From contig CALOBC010000061.1 of assembly GCA_942491145.1 (NCBI GenBank), positions 119,435 through 183,434 of the forward strand: a stretch of DNA of 64,000 bases, read 5' to 3'. The notes beneath the pieces were generated by a model that saw nothing but the letters and a program-made list of their open reading frames with translations, did no database searches and was not told the DNA's origin. The position numbers and the translations under genes were made by a program. This document shows, piece by piece, positions 1 to 9,031 of this stretch (position 1 is its first letter; each line of letters starts with the position of its first letter). The stretch is from CAXQUZ01 sp942491145. GTDB lineage: Bacteria; Myxococcota_A; UBA796; UBA2385.

Positions 1-1492
1 TCCCGCGCTCGCCCACCACCGTGTCCACACCGCTCGGCAAGGACTGGAGGTCGGGGGCCAGCGCGGCGAGGTCCACCACCCGATCCCGCCGCGACCGATC
101 CAGCGCAGATCCGGGGAGGTTTCGGTCCACTTCGTCCGCCGTGACTTGGGCCGCCAGCTCAACGTTCTGACCAATCGTGTCGCTAAACAAGAAGGCCCGC
201 TGAGGGGCGATGGACAGCCCCGCTCGCCACTGCACAAGGTCCACGCTGCACAGGTCCACCGGTGCGTCCGTGCTTCCCACGAACACCGCACCGGCCGGCG
301 GGTTGTAGAGCCGGGACAACAACCGAATGAGCGTGGACTTGCCGCTGCCCGTGCGCCCAAACACGCCCACCACCGAACCCGCTGCGATGTCGACCGTGAC
401 GCCTTTGAGGACTTCCTCGTCCGGAGCGTCGGGGTAGGCGAAGTGCAGATCACGCAGCGAGATGGCCGGCGCGCCCTGGGGCACATCCAGCGGCGTGTCG
501 CCCTCTGGCCGCTCGACCGGCGCATCCAGCAGCTCGAAGATGCGCTCGAGGCTGACTTGGCCCCGCTGGAAGATGGAGATCATCCACCCCATCGAGCGCA
601 GCGGCGGCAACAAGATGCCGAGAAGGGTCAAGAACGCGGCAATTTGGCCCACGGACAGCTCACCGGAGGCCGCCATCGGGCCCCCGACGAACAGCAACAC
701 AAAGACCGCGAGGCTGCCCCCGAGTGACAAGGCCGGGAAGGCCACACTCGCCAGAAACGCCGCCTTCACGCGGGTGTCGAGCAGCGCCTCGTTGCGTTCA
801 TCGAAGCGGTCCACAAACCGGTCTTCGGCCACAAAGCCCTGGATGGTGCTGATGCCCTGAAAGCTCGCGAGGACATGGTCTGAGAGCGACCCAAGCTGTT
901 CTTGGCCCACCCGGTGCAGGTGGAAGATGCGCCCAATGCCCGTCCGAGCGAGCACCATCGACAGGGCGATGGGCACCACCGCAAGCAGCGTGAGCCAGGG
1001 AGACAATGCCAGCATCTTCCACGCCGTGAGCCCGAGCGCCACGGTCACATTGACCGCCTGCATCAGCCCAAAGCCAACAAACACCCGGGCGAAGGTGATG
1101 TCGTTGCTGGCCCGGCTGATGATGTCACCCGTTGAGCGCCCCCCGTAGAACGAGGGCTGGTGTTGGAGCAAGCGCCCGAACAGGTCCACGCGCAGCGAGT
1201 ACTCCACCGATCGGGCCGGGTTGAAGATCAACACCCGCGACAGGGTGCGCACCACAATGACCGCCAGCCCCATCAGGGCCACCGCGAGCAGGTGCCCCTG
1301 GACACCCCCACCCGAGGCATAGGCGTCGATGGCCAGCCCGATGCGCATCGGCACTTCGACCGTCAGCCAGTTCGTGACGGCAATGAACCCAAAACCGGCC
1401 AGGTAGGACCACAGGTGGGGCGTCACGTAGGTTGCGACGATGCGTCGGAGGGGATGCATCGCGGAGGCAGCACTGGCAGGAGAGGCGTTCAC
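1..1492 (-). CDS. ABC exporter half-transporter, N-terminal part (runs off the window start)
   Basis: This is an inner-membrane ABC exporter with permease and ATPase fused (MsbA/LmrA-type half-transporter). The reading frame is open from the start codon to the window edge. It has an N-terminal membrane domain with several hydrophobic segments, the exporter-typical stretch QHQPSFYGGRSTGDIISR, and then a nucleotide-binding domain with Walker A GRTGSGKST and a Q-loop region around SIAPQRAF. The ABC signature and Walker B lie beyond base 1, so the C-terminus is missing only because of the window boundary. I give GTG at 1492 as start; ATG at 1459 in the same frame is an equally good candidate, and neither has a clear ribosome binding site. 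The substrate cannot be told from sequence. Confidence 0.9.
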   Translation of the reverse strand, partial: MNASPASAASAMHPLRRIVATYVTPHLWSYLAGFGFIAVTNWLTVEVPMRIGLAIDAYASGGGVQGHLLAVALMGLAVIVVRTLSRVLIFNPARSVEYSLRVDLFGRLLQHQPSFYGGRSTGDIISRASNDITFARVFVGFGLMQAVNVTVALGLTAWKMLALSPWLTLLAVVPIALSMVLARTGIGRIFHLHRVGQEQLGSLSDHVLASFQGISTIQGFVAEDRFVDRFDERNEALLDTRVKAAFLASVAFPALSLGGSLAVFVLLFVGGPMAASGELSVGQIAAFLTLLGILLPPLRSMGWMISIFQRGQVSLERIFELLDAPVERPEGDTPLDVPQGAPAISLRDLHFAYPDAPDEEVLKGVTVDIAAGSVVGVFGRTGSGKSTLIRLLSRLYNPPAGAVFVGSTDAPVDLCSVDLVQWRAGLSIAPQRAFLFSDTIGQNVELAAQVTADEVDRNLPGSALDRSRRDRVVDLAALAPDLQSLPSGVDTVVGERG

Positions 1493-1571
1493 GGCCCGTC
1501 GGGTAGCACACTGGATCGGGTCGAGTGAGCCGGCATCCTGTATTTTTGTTCATGCTGGCATTACCGCAGCA

Positions 1572-1952
1572 CTATATCAGTCGACTCCCCAATGACAGCC
1601 CCAATCCAGCCCCCAACAAACCGCCGACAATGCTGATCACCACGTTCAAGGCGGCCAAAACCGGGTGCCCGTGCTGATAGAGCTGGACCGTGTCCACGGC
1701 GAAGGTGGAGAACGTGGTGAAGCTGCCCAAGAACCCCGTCCCCAAGGGCAGCTTGACCGCATCGGGCACCCTGGGACTGCCGAGCGCCAGCCCCGTCAAC
1801 AAGCCCAACAGCAAGCAGCCCAGCAGGTTCGCCGAGAGCGTGCCCGCCGGAAACTCCGCGCCGCCGACCTTGCCCACAGCGGCGCTCAAGCCCCACCGGC
1901 ACAGCGCTCCCGCAGCCCCGCAGGCCGCCACCGCGATGACGCGAACCATCAT
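1572..1952 (-). CDS. crcB: CrcB/Fluc fluoride channel
   Basis: The product is a 126-residue inner-membrane protein of the CrcB/Fluc family, which works as a dual-topology dimer that expels fluoride. It has four hydrophobic segments, the family stretch GTGFLGSFTTFSTF with the Phe/Thr/Ser residues that line the fluoride pore, and a conserved Asn in the second segment (NLLGCLL). The ATG at 1952 overlaps the TGA of the kinase gene upstream, so the two genes are co-transcribed and probably translationally coupled; ATG at 1949 is an alternative start one codon later. No fluoride riboswitch is recognisable ahead of the kinase gene. Length is normal for the family. Confidence 0.93.
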   Translation of the reverse strand: MMVRVIAVAACGAAGALCRWGLSAAVGKVGGAEFPAGTLSANLLGCLLLGLLTGLALGSPRVPDAVKLPLGTGFLGSFTTFSTFAVDTVQLYQHGHPVLAALNVVISIVGGLLGAGLGLSLGSRLI

Positions 1953-3085
1953 CCGCCGACCACGAGCCAGGTGACCAGCACCCCCGCCAAGAAGCCCATC
2001 GCCCCCACACCCGCCAGCTCCATCGGCCGTCGTCGGGCGGCGTTGCCCATCCACCCCGTCCCAGCCGGCGCGGCGAGCACCTCGCTCGGCATCTCCTCGA
2101 AGACGTACCCAGCCTCGGTCTCCGAGTCGTCCGCCGCTTGGGGCTGGGACTCCAGCAGGCGCGGCACAGTTCGGTCCGCCCAGTCCCGCATCCATGGTGG
2201 CGGCAAGCTCTTGCGGATTCTGCGGCACCCCTTCTCGACAGTTCGCGCATCTGGCCGGTCGTGCAGGTCGAAGGCCAGCATCTCGAGCAGCAACAGGCGC
2301 ACCCGGGCCGCAGCCTGGCGCACATCCGGGTCGTCGGAGGTCTCCATGCTATTGCGCACCGTCTCAAGCACTGTGCCCAGCCACCGAGAGTGGCGCGCAG
2401 GATCGACCGGCGGTTCTTTGAAGCGCTTGCCCGTCAGCAGGTTGGCGAGCACCACACCCAGCGCGAAGACATCGGCTTGGTGGGTCTCTTCGCCCGTGCG
2501 CCTCTCGGGGGCCATGTAGCGCGCAGACCCGATGAGCAGCCCATTGTTGTCGGCGGCTTCTCGGCTCTCCAGCTCGGCGGTGGCCACACCGAAGTCCAGC
2601 AGCTTCACCTCGCCTTGGCGGGTGATGCGGACGTTGGCGGGCTTGATGTCGCGGTGGATGAGGCGCAGCGGCTTGCCATCGGGGCCGAGGCTGCCGTTGT
2701 AAGCCGAGTCCAACGCCGCAGCGATCTCCTCGACAATCTCGATGCTCACGCCCTCATTGGGGCGGGCTTGCTTGATGATGGTGCTCAAGTCCGTGCCGGC
2801 GATGTACTCCATCACCACGCCCCAGCCATCCTTCAGCGGCACCAACGAGTTGACCCCCACGACCGCCCGATGGCGAATGAGCCCCAGCATGCGGGCTTCA
2901 TCTCGCAGCCGCCGGGCAATCTCGTCGACCTGGGCCCCTTCGTAGTGCATCACCTTGAGGGCAACTTGCTTCGAGAAGCCGCCGGAGTCCGTCATTTCCG
3001 CTCGGTAGACGGTCCCGAAGCCACCCTTTCCAAGGGTCTCCAAGACGCGAAAACGCCGGCGCTGAGAAGCTGAGGCAACGGTCAC
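1949..3085 (-). CDS. Ser/Thr protein kinase with C-terminal membrane anchor
   Basis: This is a 378-residue bacterial (Hanks-type) Ser/Thr kinase. The Gly-rich loop (GKGGFGTVY, about residues 19-27), the VALK lysine, the catalytic loop HRDIKPAN, the DFG motif (LDFGVA) and the APE-type motif (MAPER) are all present, so it should be active. After the kinase domain comes a linker rich in Asp, Glu and Pro, and a single hydrophobic segment at the extreme C-terminus (about residues 356-376). This predicts a tail-anchored protein with the kinase in the cytoplasm and almost no extracytoplasmic sensor. It overlaps crcB downstream. The signal and the targets are unknown. Confidence 0.93.
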   Translation of the reverse strand: MTVASASQRRRFRVLETLGKGGFGTVYRAEMTDSGGFSKQVALKVMHYEGAQVDEIARRLRDEARMLGLIRHRAVVGVNSLVPLKDGWGVVMEYIAGTDLSTIIKQARPNEGVSIEIVEEIAAALDSAYNGSLGPDGKPLRLIHRDIKPANVRITRQGEVKLLDFGVATAELESREAADNNGLLIGSARYMAPERRTGEETHQADVFALGVVLANLLTGKRFKEPPVDPARHSRWLGTVLETVRNSMETSDDPDVRQAAARVRLLLLEMLAFDLHDRPDARTVEKGCRRIRKSLPPPWMRDWADRTVPRLLESQPQAADDSETEAGYVFEEMPSEVLAAPAGTGWMGNAARRRPMELAGVGAMGFLAGVLVTWLVVGG

Positions 3086-3107
3086 GCGCTGCCCTCCCTG
3101 TGCATCT

Positions 3108-3137
3108 TTGGGGCGCCAATCTCGGACACGCTACACT
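3108..3137 (+). promoter_or_regulatory. Possible sigma-70-type promoter for sfsA
   Basis: A TACACT -10-like hexamer at 3132-3137 lies 18 bases after a weak -35-like TTGGGG at 3108-3113, between the divergent kinase and sfsA genes. This is visual pattern matching only; there is no experimental support and the -35 match is poor. Confidence 0.25.
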
Positions 3138-3213
3138 GGACGGGTTGTGGGCTCAACCCCACCGGGCGGCCGGTGACCGTGCCCTCCGTCCCCTCCTGCC
3201 CGCGGACACCCCC

Positions 3214-3954
3214 ATGGACCTCCCCCAACCTCTCCAGCAGGGTGTGCTGCTCCGCCGGTACAAGCGCTTCCTCGCCGACATTCGCTTGGACGATGGCACC
3301 GAGATCACTGCGCACTGCCCCAACCCGGGCGCGATGACGTCCTGCGCCATCGAAGGTGGCCGGGTGCTCGTGTCCCACCACACCGACCCCCGCCGCAAGC
3401 TGGCATGGACCTGGCAGCTGGCATGGGGTGGGGACGATGGGCGCGCAGAGATCTTGATCAACACCCACCTCGCCAATGCCGTGATTGCCGAAGGCATTGA
3501 CCAACAGGCCATTCCCGCGCTGTCCGGCTATGCGAATCTGCGACGGGAGGCCCCATTCAGACCCGACCACAAGGGACGTGTGGACATCCTCCTGTCCGAT
3601 CCCTCGCCAGACCGGGGGGGCCCGGCCCTGTGCTACGTCGAGATCAAGAGTGTCAGCCTTGCTGTGGGTGGGGGCATCGCTGCGTTTCCGGACTCCCGAA
3701 CCAAGCGAGGCCTCGCCCATCTCCAAGAGCTCATGGGTGTGCACCGCGCCGGCCACCGGGCGGTCCAGCTCTTCTTTGTGGCCCGCACCGACATCACGTC
3801 CATGCGGCCGGCCGACGAGATCGACCCAGCGTACGCAGACGCCCTCACCGAGGCCCATGCTGAGGGCGTCGAGGTGATGGCCGTACAAGCGCGGGTCGAG
3901 GGCGCTGCGGTGTACTGTGGCGGCGCCGTGCCGGTGGACTTGAGCCGGCCCTGA
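3214..3954 (+). CDS. sfsA: SfsA family protein (sugar fermentation stimulation homolog)
   Basis: The 246-residue product matches the SfsA family along its whole length. Visible family blocks are RYKRFLADI near the N-terminus, CPNPGAMTSC, the GRVDILL block and the CYVEIKSVSL block. The D...ExK arrangement of the last two is typical of a PD-(D/E)XK nuclease-like fold. SfsA was named for stimulation of maltose metabolism in E. coli and is regarded as a nucleic-acid-binding or nuclease-like protein; its physiological role is still unclear. I chose ATG 3214 because family members begin a few residues before the RYKRFL block; the same frame is open further upstream but that part does not look like SfsA. 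The gene stands alone, divergent from the kinase. Confidence 0.92.
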   Translation: MDLPQPLQQGVLLRRYKRFLADIRLDDGTEITAHCPNPGAMTSCAIEGGRVLVSHHTDPRRKLAWTWQLAWGGDDGRAEILINTHLANAVIAEGIDQQAIPALSGYANLRREAPFRPDHKGRVDILLSDPSPDRGGPALCYVEIKSVSLAVGGGIAAFPDSRTKRGLAHLQELMGVHRAGHRAVQLFFVARTDITSMRPADEIDPAYADALTEAHAEGVEVMAVQARVEGAAVYCGGAVPVDLSRP

Positions 3955-3983
3955 CGGGGGCCTCGACACTCAGCCCAGCGCGC

Positions 3984-5117
3984 TCACTCGCCGGGAACGG
4001 TCCCGTCGACCATCCAGTCCACCACGTCGGAAGCCAGGTCAAAGTCGGTGTTGGTGAAGACCGAGCCCAGCTCGCCGGTGTTCAGGGAGAAGCCCGGATC
4101 TGCCATCTGGGACGCCGTGAAGCGCACCGAGTCCGGCGGCACGTTGACGTCCTGAGACGACCAGATGACTGCAGTGGTCGCCGGAACCAATCCTTCCACA
4201 ACGGCCGCCGCCACGCTGTGTTGGTCGATGTCGGCCACGACGTCTTCGCCATAGATGACGCCGAAGCCCATCAGCTCATCTTCCCAGGCGGTCGGGTCGC
4301 TCTCGTACGCCGACAACAAGTCCGGCGAGGAGTCGATCACCACCGACGCGAGGGTCGCGGTCTCGTTGGCGGGGTCGTTCGCCAGCTCGGCAACACCCCG
4401 GCCACCAGAGCCCAGGCCGACCAAGTGGTGGCTGGCGCTGTCGATCTCGAGGGGAATGTCCAGGCCGATGGCGCCCGCGACCGCACCATCCCGGAGCGCA
4501 CCGTAGGCCAGCTTGGCCAGCGTGAGGCCATTGCGTTCAAAGCCTTCGAGCGCAGGGTCGCCCACTTCGCCGTGCCACAGGTCGCCCCAGCAATTCGCCG
4601 GAATGATGACCACAGCGCCCTTGTTGACCAGAGCGGACGGCAGCGCGCCCAGGTTGTCCTCGCTGGGATCCACCAATGTGGGGTTCATGCCGACCGTTTC
4701 CCAGACCTTGGACAGCGCCCACGGGCGCTCCAGCCGAGACTCGGCCCGGTAGTGCACACCGCCGAGGATGTCGGTGGGGTCTTGCTCGATCACATAGTCA
4801 AACGCACCGGAGTGCAGCAGCAAGACGCCAGGGACCGGACCCGTCGCTTCGGGATCGTAGACCGCGTAGATGCGTGCAGCCTCCCCATCGGGGCAGACCA
4901 GATCGTCCATGTCGAAGGCGCGCATCACAGCGGTGTCGGACTCGACAAACGTGTTGGCGAAGGGCATCTCGGTGAAGTCGAGCTTCGTGAGATCCTCCGC
5001 CGGCTTGAAGCAGCCCGCACTCAGGCCGCAGATCACGAGCACGCCGGCCAGACGGACGATGCCGCGGGACTGCAGCACGGTGGAGCGGGCTTCTCGGGAG
5101 ACGACGAATTCGCGCAC
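3984..5117 (-). CDS. Secreted lipoprotein with alpha/beta-hydrolase-like fold
   Basis: This 377-residue protein begins with GTG at 5117, preceded by GAGGT at good spacing. An N-terminal hydrophobic stretch ends in the lipobox LSAGC (Cys36), so the mature protein is a lipoprotein. The body resembles a dienelactone-hydrolase/lipase-type alpha/beta hydrolase: a PGVLLLHSGAF strand and oxyanion-like region, a nucleophile-elbow-like VGLGSGG, and a late strand TTAVIWSSQD that should carry the acidic residue. The elbow is not a standard GxSxG: Ser is there, but the residue two before it is Leu. Activity is therefore uncertain. Substrate and role are unknown. It is divergent from the lipid operon that starts at 5400. 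Confidence 0.75.
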   Translation of the reverse strand: MREFVVSREARSTVLQSRGIVRLAGVLVICGLSAGCFKPAEDLTKLDFTEMPFANTFVESDTAVMRAFDMDDLVCPDGEAARIYAVYDPEATGPVPGVLLLHSGAFDYVIEQDPTDILGGVHYRAESRLERPWALSKVWETVGMNPTLVDPSEDNLGALPSALVNKGAVVIIPANCWGDLWHGEVGDPALEGFERNGLTLAKLAYGALRDGAVAGAIGLDIPLEIDSASHHLVGLGSGGRGVAELANDPANETATLASVVIDSSPDLLSAYESDPTAWEDELMGFGVIYGEDVVADIDQHSVAAAVVEGLVPATTAVIWSSQDVNVPPDSVRFTASQMADPGFSLNTGELGSVFTNTDFDLASDVVDWMVDGTVPGE

Positions 5118-5399
5118 GGTGACCTCGGAGGACTGAGCGGCCGAACCTTAGCAGGCCGCGGACCTGCGTGGGAGAGGGACCGCAGGGCCCAGGCCACATC
5201 GCCGTCCCCGTCGTTGCCTTCAGGGTCGCTGGCCAGTCCAGACCCGGCCGGCGCCACACGCCATCGGGGGGGCTCCGAGACCCTGGTTCCGCCGCCCTCC
5301 CCCCCCCGGGGGCTCCGCAGCCAAGGCCGGGCCCTGCGTGGTACAACGCCGCCCCTTCCACCCTTTTTCCGTGGCCCCCACTCCGCCGAGGTGAATCCG

Positions 5400-6293
5400 A
5401 TGAAAGCCAGCCTGACCGCGATCATCTGCCTGGGGTCCCTCGCGGCCCTGACCGCCTGCGGGGATCAGGAGCCCGCCGTCCCCGCCACTCCCGCCGTGGA
5501 GGACAAGTGTCCCAAGGTGGGCATGGACGCGATGACTGGGCGATGGATCAAAGTCAACGGCAAGGCCGCTGACAAGAACTTCCGCTTCGAATTTGTGCAG
5601 AACGGCAACGCTGCAGAGCTCTGGTACACCGGCGGCGGCTTCACCAAGCGGCGCCTGTCGGGCGAGCGCCGCGAAGATGACTGGAAGTTTACCGAAGTGC
5701 TGGATGCCGCTGCTGAAGCGCGTTTTCAGAGCGGCGACCGCTCGAAGGTGCGCCTGTTCGTCAACCCCTACAAGAAGCAGTGCAGCCTGCGGGTCACCGA
5801 GGTCGAGCTGGTCTCCGAGAAGGGCAAAGAGCGCGAGAAGCCCAAGGGCACCTTTGTCGAGTACCTGGAGTTTCCCGAGGGTCAGGACATGTCCTTCCGC
5901 GCGTGCGACGGCCCGCTGTGGCTGGGCGACGCGGCCAAGGACGCCGCGCTCGCGCAGAAGCAAGTCAGCGAGAACGGCAGCCCCGACCCCGGACACAGCC
6001 TCGGACCTGCGATTCCCGTTGGGCTGTGGACCGATGCGGCCGCGGATGGCGACGCAGCGTGCACGTTCGACATGGACCTGTTCTTTGACGACCGGCCGGC
6101 CCGTGCGGCGGACAAGTCCGTCCGGCCCCCCGTCCCCGCGGGCGAGGTCAAGGACGGCAAGCGGTCGTGGCTGGTCCCCGACTGGTACGCCCCCTACTCG
6201 GGCAACCACCACTTCCAGATCTTCCGAAACAAAACCTGTGGCGGCAAGCGCGAGCTGATCGACGTGCGCTGCCTCGAAGCCGTGTTGGACTAG
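5400..6293 (+). CDS. Lipoprotein of unknown function, first gene of the ketosynthase operon
   Basis: The product has 297 residues, with a signal peptide and lipobox LTAC (Cys20). ATG 5400 is preceded by GAGGTGA at ideal spacing. The same frame is open for over a kilobase upstream, but that part is antisense to the neighbouring gene and has no signal peptide. I do not recognise a domain. The mature protein is charged and has several spaced Cys (for example KQCSLRV, RACDGP, NKTCGGK, VRCLEA) that could form disulfides in the envelope. The stop codon is only two bases before the start of the dehydratase gene, so it is very likely co-transcribed with the lipid genes and may handle or anchor their product. 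That role is inference. Confidence 0.8.
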   Translation: MKASLTAIICLGSLAALTACGDQEPAVPATPAVEDKCPKVGMDAMTGRWIKVNGKAADKNFRFEFVQNGNAAELWYTGGGFTKRRLSGERREDDWKFTEVLDAAAEARFQSGDRSKVRLFVNPYKKQCSLRVTEVELVSEKGKEREKPKGTFVEYLEFPEGQDMSFRACDGPLWLGDAAKDAALAQKQVSENGSPDPGHSLGPAIPVGLWTDAAADGDAACTFDMDLFFDDRPARAADKSVRPPVPAGEVKDGKRSWLVPDWYAPYSGNHHFQIFRNKTCGGKRELIDVRCLEAVLD

Positions 6294-6295
6294 CT

Positions 6296-6781
6296 ATGCG
6301 TTGGGGATTGATTGACACTATCGACGACATGGTCGTCGGGAAGAGCGCTGTCGGGCACCGCACCTGGGACCCGAACCTGCCGCTCTTCCAAGACCACTTT
6401 CCGGACTTTCCGGTGGTGCCCGGCGTGCTCACCCTGGAGTCCCTGGCCCAGCTGTCCGGCAAGCTGATCGGCTACACCGTGCGAAAAGAGCGTGGTGACT
6501 GGCCTTTTCCCATTCTGAGCATGATGGAGCGGGTCAAGTTTCGCCGCTTCATCCCGCCCGGGGTGCCCGTGCGCCTAGAAACCGAGCTGGTGACCCTTCG
6601 CGAAGAGAGCGCACTGGTGAAGGTGCGGGCCCTCGTCGACGGAAAGTGGCGAGCCCGTGCGGAACAGGTCTTCGTCTTCAACGCGGTGCGCTTCGACGAC
6701 CCCGCCGAGGCCGCGAAGGTCGAACAGAGCGAGCGGGAGGCCATCACAGCGTTGTGGCCTGGCTACCCTGGCGACTTCTGA
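6296..6781 (+). CDS. FabZ/FabA-like 3-hydroxyacyl-ACP dehydratase
   Basis: The product is a 161-residue hot-dog-fold dehydratase. The signature HFPDFPVVPGVLTLESLAQ is present; His34 and the Glu48 after PGVLTLE correspond to the FabZ catalytic pair. It should remove water from a beta-hydroxyacyl chain held on an acyl carrier protein. The start ATG lies two bases after the stop of the lipoprotein gene, and the first ketosynthase follows 38 bases after its stop. Length and motif placement are normal for FabZ. Its position among duplicated ketosynthases points to a dedicated pathway rather than housekeeping fatty acid synthesis, since no fabD, fabG or fabH is nearby. Confidence 0.9.
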   Translation: MRWGLIDTIDDMVVGKSAVGHRTWDPNLPLFQDHFPDFPVVPGVLTLESLAQLSGKLIGYTVRKERGDWPFPILSMMERVKFRRFIPPGVPVRLETELVTLREESALVKVRALVDGKWRARAEQVFVFNAVRFDDPAEAAKVEQSEREAITALWPGYPGDF

Positions 6782-6819
6782 GCTTCCCAACGCTGCGAGC
6801 CCGCGGCACGAGAGCGACC

Positions 6820-8058
6820 ATGAACCTTCTCGACAATCGAGGCCGGCCCCGTGTTGCCATCACAGGACTCGGGGCGATCACCCCCCATGGGCGGGGCCTC
6901 AAAGCGGCGTGGGACGGCGTGTGTTCCGCACAGAGCGCCATCGGCTCGATTCGGCGCTTCGATGCACGTCGGTTTCCGGTCACCTTCGCCGCCGAGGTCG
7001 AGGATCCCGGTCCCGTCGATGTTCCCGAGTCTGTTCAAGGCCTCGCTCTGGACCTGAAGGGCCGGCTCGCCACGGTGGCGGTCCGAGAGGCCCTTCAGCA
7101 AGCCGGGCTTCCCGCCCTGGGGGATCGGGTCGGGGTCTGCCTGGGCTCTGAAGCCGCACGGCCGGACCTCGCGGACGTCGCGTCCCGGCTGCGCGACAAC
7201 CGTCTGCCCCAGATGCAAGAGCTCGACCGGATGGCACCGGACGCGCCCACGCGCCTTGTGGCCGCCATCGCCGGCGCGACGGGCCCCCGCAGCACGGTCT
7301 CGACCGCGTGCACCAGCTCGTCCCAAGCGGTGGGCGAGGGCATGCTGCGCATCCGGCGGGGCGAAGTTGACGCCATGATCGTCGGTGGAGTCGATGTTCT
7401 CGTCGATCCCCTCATGATCACGGGCTTCTCATTGCTGGGCGCCCTGAGCACCCGCAACGACGACCCGCAGGCCGCCAGCCGGCCCTTTGATGTGGCGCGC
7501 GACGGCTTCGTGTTGGGAGAAGGCGCAGGCATGCTGGTGTTGGAGAGCTTCGCCCACGCCCGAGCCCGTGGTGCGGAGATCCTGGGCGAGCTGACCGGCT
7601 TCGGCTGCTCCTGCAATGCCTACAGGATCACCGACTCGCCGCCCGACGGCCGGGGCGCCAGCCAGTCGATGACGCTGGCGCTGGAGGACGCGGACCTGCA
7701 GCCCGAAGACATCGGCTACATCAACGCACATGGCACCAGCACGGCGATGAACGACGCCAGCGAGACTCGGGGCATCCACAAGAGCTTCGGCGACTCCGCG
7801 CTCAAAGTGCCCGTCAGCAGCACCAAGAGCATGACTGGTCACCTCGTTGCCGCGTGCGGTGCGGTCGAGGTCATCTTCTGCTTGATGGCCATTCGCGAGG
7901 GTGTGTTGCCGCCCACGATCAACCTGACCGACCCCGACCCGGAGTGTCCGCTCAACCATGTGCGCAACCAGGTCCAGCGGGCTGAGCTGCGCCACGCCAT
8001 GACCAATGCGTTTGGCTTCGGCGGCTCGAATGGCACCGTGATTGTGAGTGCACCATGA
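6820..8058 (+). CDS. Beta-ketoacyl-ACP synthase (KAS II/FabF-like), intact
   Basis: This 412-residue condensing enzyme has the full Cys-His-His set: Cys164 in STACTSS, His304 in NAHGTST and His341 in SMTGH, with the Lys in STKS also kept. The C-terminal NAFGFGGSNG motif is present. It should condense an ACP-bound acyl primer with malonyl-ACP. The stop codon overlaps the ATG of the next gene (ATGA), which makes translational coupling to the compact pseudo-ketosynthase likely. That arrangement recalls the KS and chain-length-factor pairs of type II polyketide systems, although the partner here is much shorter. Confidence 0.93.
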   Translation: MNLLDNRGRPRVAITGLGAITPHGRGLKAAWDGVCSAQSAIGSIRRFDARRFPVTFAAEVEDPGPVDVPESVQGLALDLKGRLATVAVREALQQAGLPALGDRVGVCLGSEAARPDLADVASRLRDNRLPQMQELDRMAPDAPTRLVAAIAGATGPRSTVSTACTSSSQAVGEGMLRIRRGEVDAMIVGGVDVLVDPLMITGFSLLGALSTRNDDPQAASRPFDVARDGFVLGEGAGMLVLESFAHARARGAEILGELTGFGCSCNAYRITDSPPDGRGASQSMTLALEDADLQPEDIGYINAHGTSTAMNDASETRGIHKSFGDSALKVPVSSTKSMTGHLVAACGAVEVIFCLMAIREGVLPPTINLTDPDPECPLNHVRNQVQRAELRHAMTNAFGFGGSNGTVIVSAP

Positions 8059-8954
8059 CCGCCGTGGCCGTGCTGGGGGTCGGCGTGTGCTGTCCCCTCG
8101 GCAGCGATCTGGCACTGCTGGTCGCCGCACTCGACGCCGGCACCTCGGCGCTGGCCCCCCACCCGCCCCTGGCCAACTTGCCGACCGGTGATCTGGCAGG
8201 GGTCGTGGCGAAGCCCGACCTGAAGCCTTGGCTGCGCCGCCGCAAAGACCGAAAGATCATGGCCCGCGCCTCGGAGCTGGCGTTGGCAGCGGCGGGCCCG
8301 GCATCCGTGGGCTCGACCGCCCCCGTGGCGGACATGGGCGTCTTCATCGGCGTGGGCCGGGAGCCTCCCGATGATGGCGACAGCGAGGCCGCATTGGCCG
8401 CAGCTGCCCTGAATGGACGGTTGGACGACGACCTGCTGGCTGGTCCAGGACGGGATCGCTACCCACCGCTGCTGCCGCTCAAGACCCTCCCCAACATGGT
8501 GCTGGCGCACATCTCCATCAACCTCGGCTACATGGGCGAAAACGGCGCTTGGGCGGGTGAAGGTGCTGCTGGTCTGCGGGCGCTTGTGGCCGCCGTGCAA
8601 GCCGTCTCGGAGGGCCGCTGCCCCGAGGCAATGGCCGGTGGCGCGGACAGCCTCGTGGGCCTGGGCAATGCACGAGATCGCCTCAGGATGGGGGCGTCCG
8701 GTCCCCCGGGTGAAGGCGCGGCGGTGCTGCGGCTTGGCCCCCTGGGCAGCCCTGGCACGCTGGCCGTGCTGGACATTGACCACGGCGCGGCGACCGACCT
8801 GCAGTGGCGACCGCTCCTCGGTGACCTTGGCGCAGCAGCGGGGGTCTTCGAGGTTGCCATCCTTGTGGCATCCGGCCGAAGTGGGCGGGTGGTCTTGGCC
8901 GACCCCGGCGAGCCGCCGGTGGGCATTGCAGTCCGTTCCGCCGAGGCGTGCTAA
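8055..8954 (+). CDS. Compact ketosynthase-like protein lacking catalytic residues (first copy)
   Basis: The 299-residue product keeps the N-terminal thiolase-fold blocks of a ketosynthase (VAVLGVGVCCPLGS; AGGADSLVG; GEGAAVLRLGP) and a shortened C-terminal piece (GDLGAAAGVFEVAIL, corresponding to the GH...AAGA.E block). The nucleophile region reads YMGENGAWAGEG, with no Cys where intact enzymes have TAC. The NxHGT block is absent, and the GH motif has become GD. About 100 residues of the central part are missing compared with the preceding gene. I infer a non-catalytic partner or scaffold of the coupled ketosynthase, like a chain-length factor. The start overlaps the previous stop by four bases. 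Confidence 0.78.
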   Translation: MTAVAVLGVGVCCPLGSDLALLVAALDAGTSALAPHPPLANLPTGDLAGVVAKPDLKPWLRRRKDRKIMARASELALAAAGPASVGSTAPVADMGVFIGVGREPPDDGDSEAALAAAALNGRLDDDLLAGPGRDRYPPLLPLKTLPNMVLAHISINLGYMGENGAWAGEGAAGLRALVAAVQAVSEGRCPEAMAGGADSLVGLGNARDRLRMGASGPPGEGAAVLRLGPLGSPGTLAVLDIDHGAATDLQWRPLLGDLGAAAGVFEVAILVASGRSGRVVLADPGEPPVGIAVRSAEAC

Positions 8955-9031
8955 CCTCGCCCCTTCACCGGCCGACACTTGGCGCCGGACGCGCGAATCC
9001 GGGACCCTTGGGGATCCCCGAGGAGAGACAG

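Noticed and set aside
3086..3213. Fluoride riboswitch ahead of the kinase-crcB operon
   Set aside because: The conserved pseudoknot sequence pattern could not be found upstream of either gene.
4218..5399. Upstream extension of the lipoprotein frame that ends at 6293
   Set aside because: The extension is antisense to the 3984-5117 lipoprotein gene; the signal peptide, lipobox and ribosome binding site all place the start at 5400.
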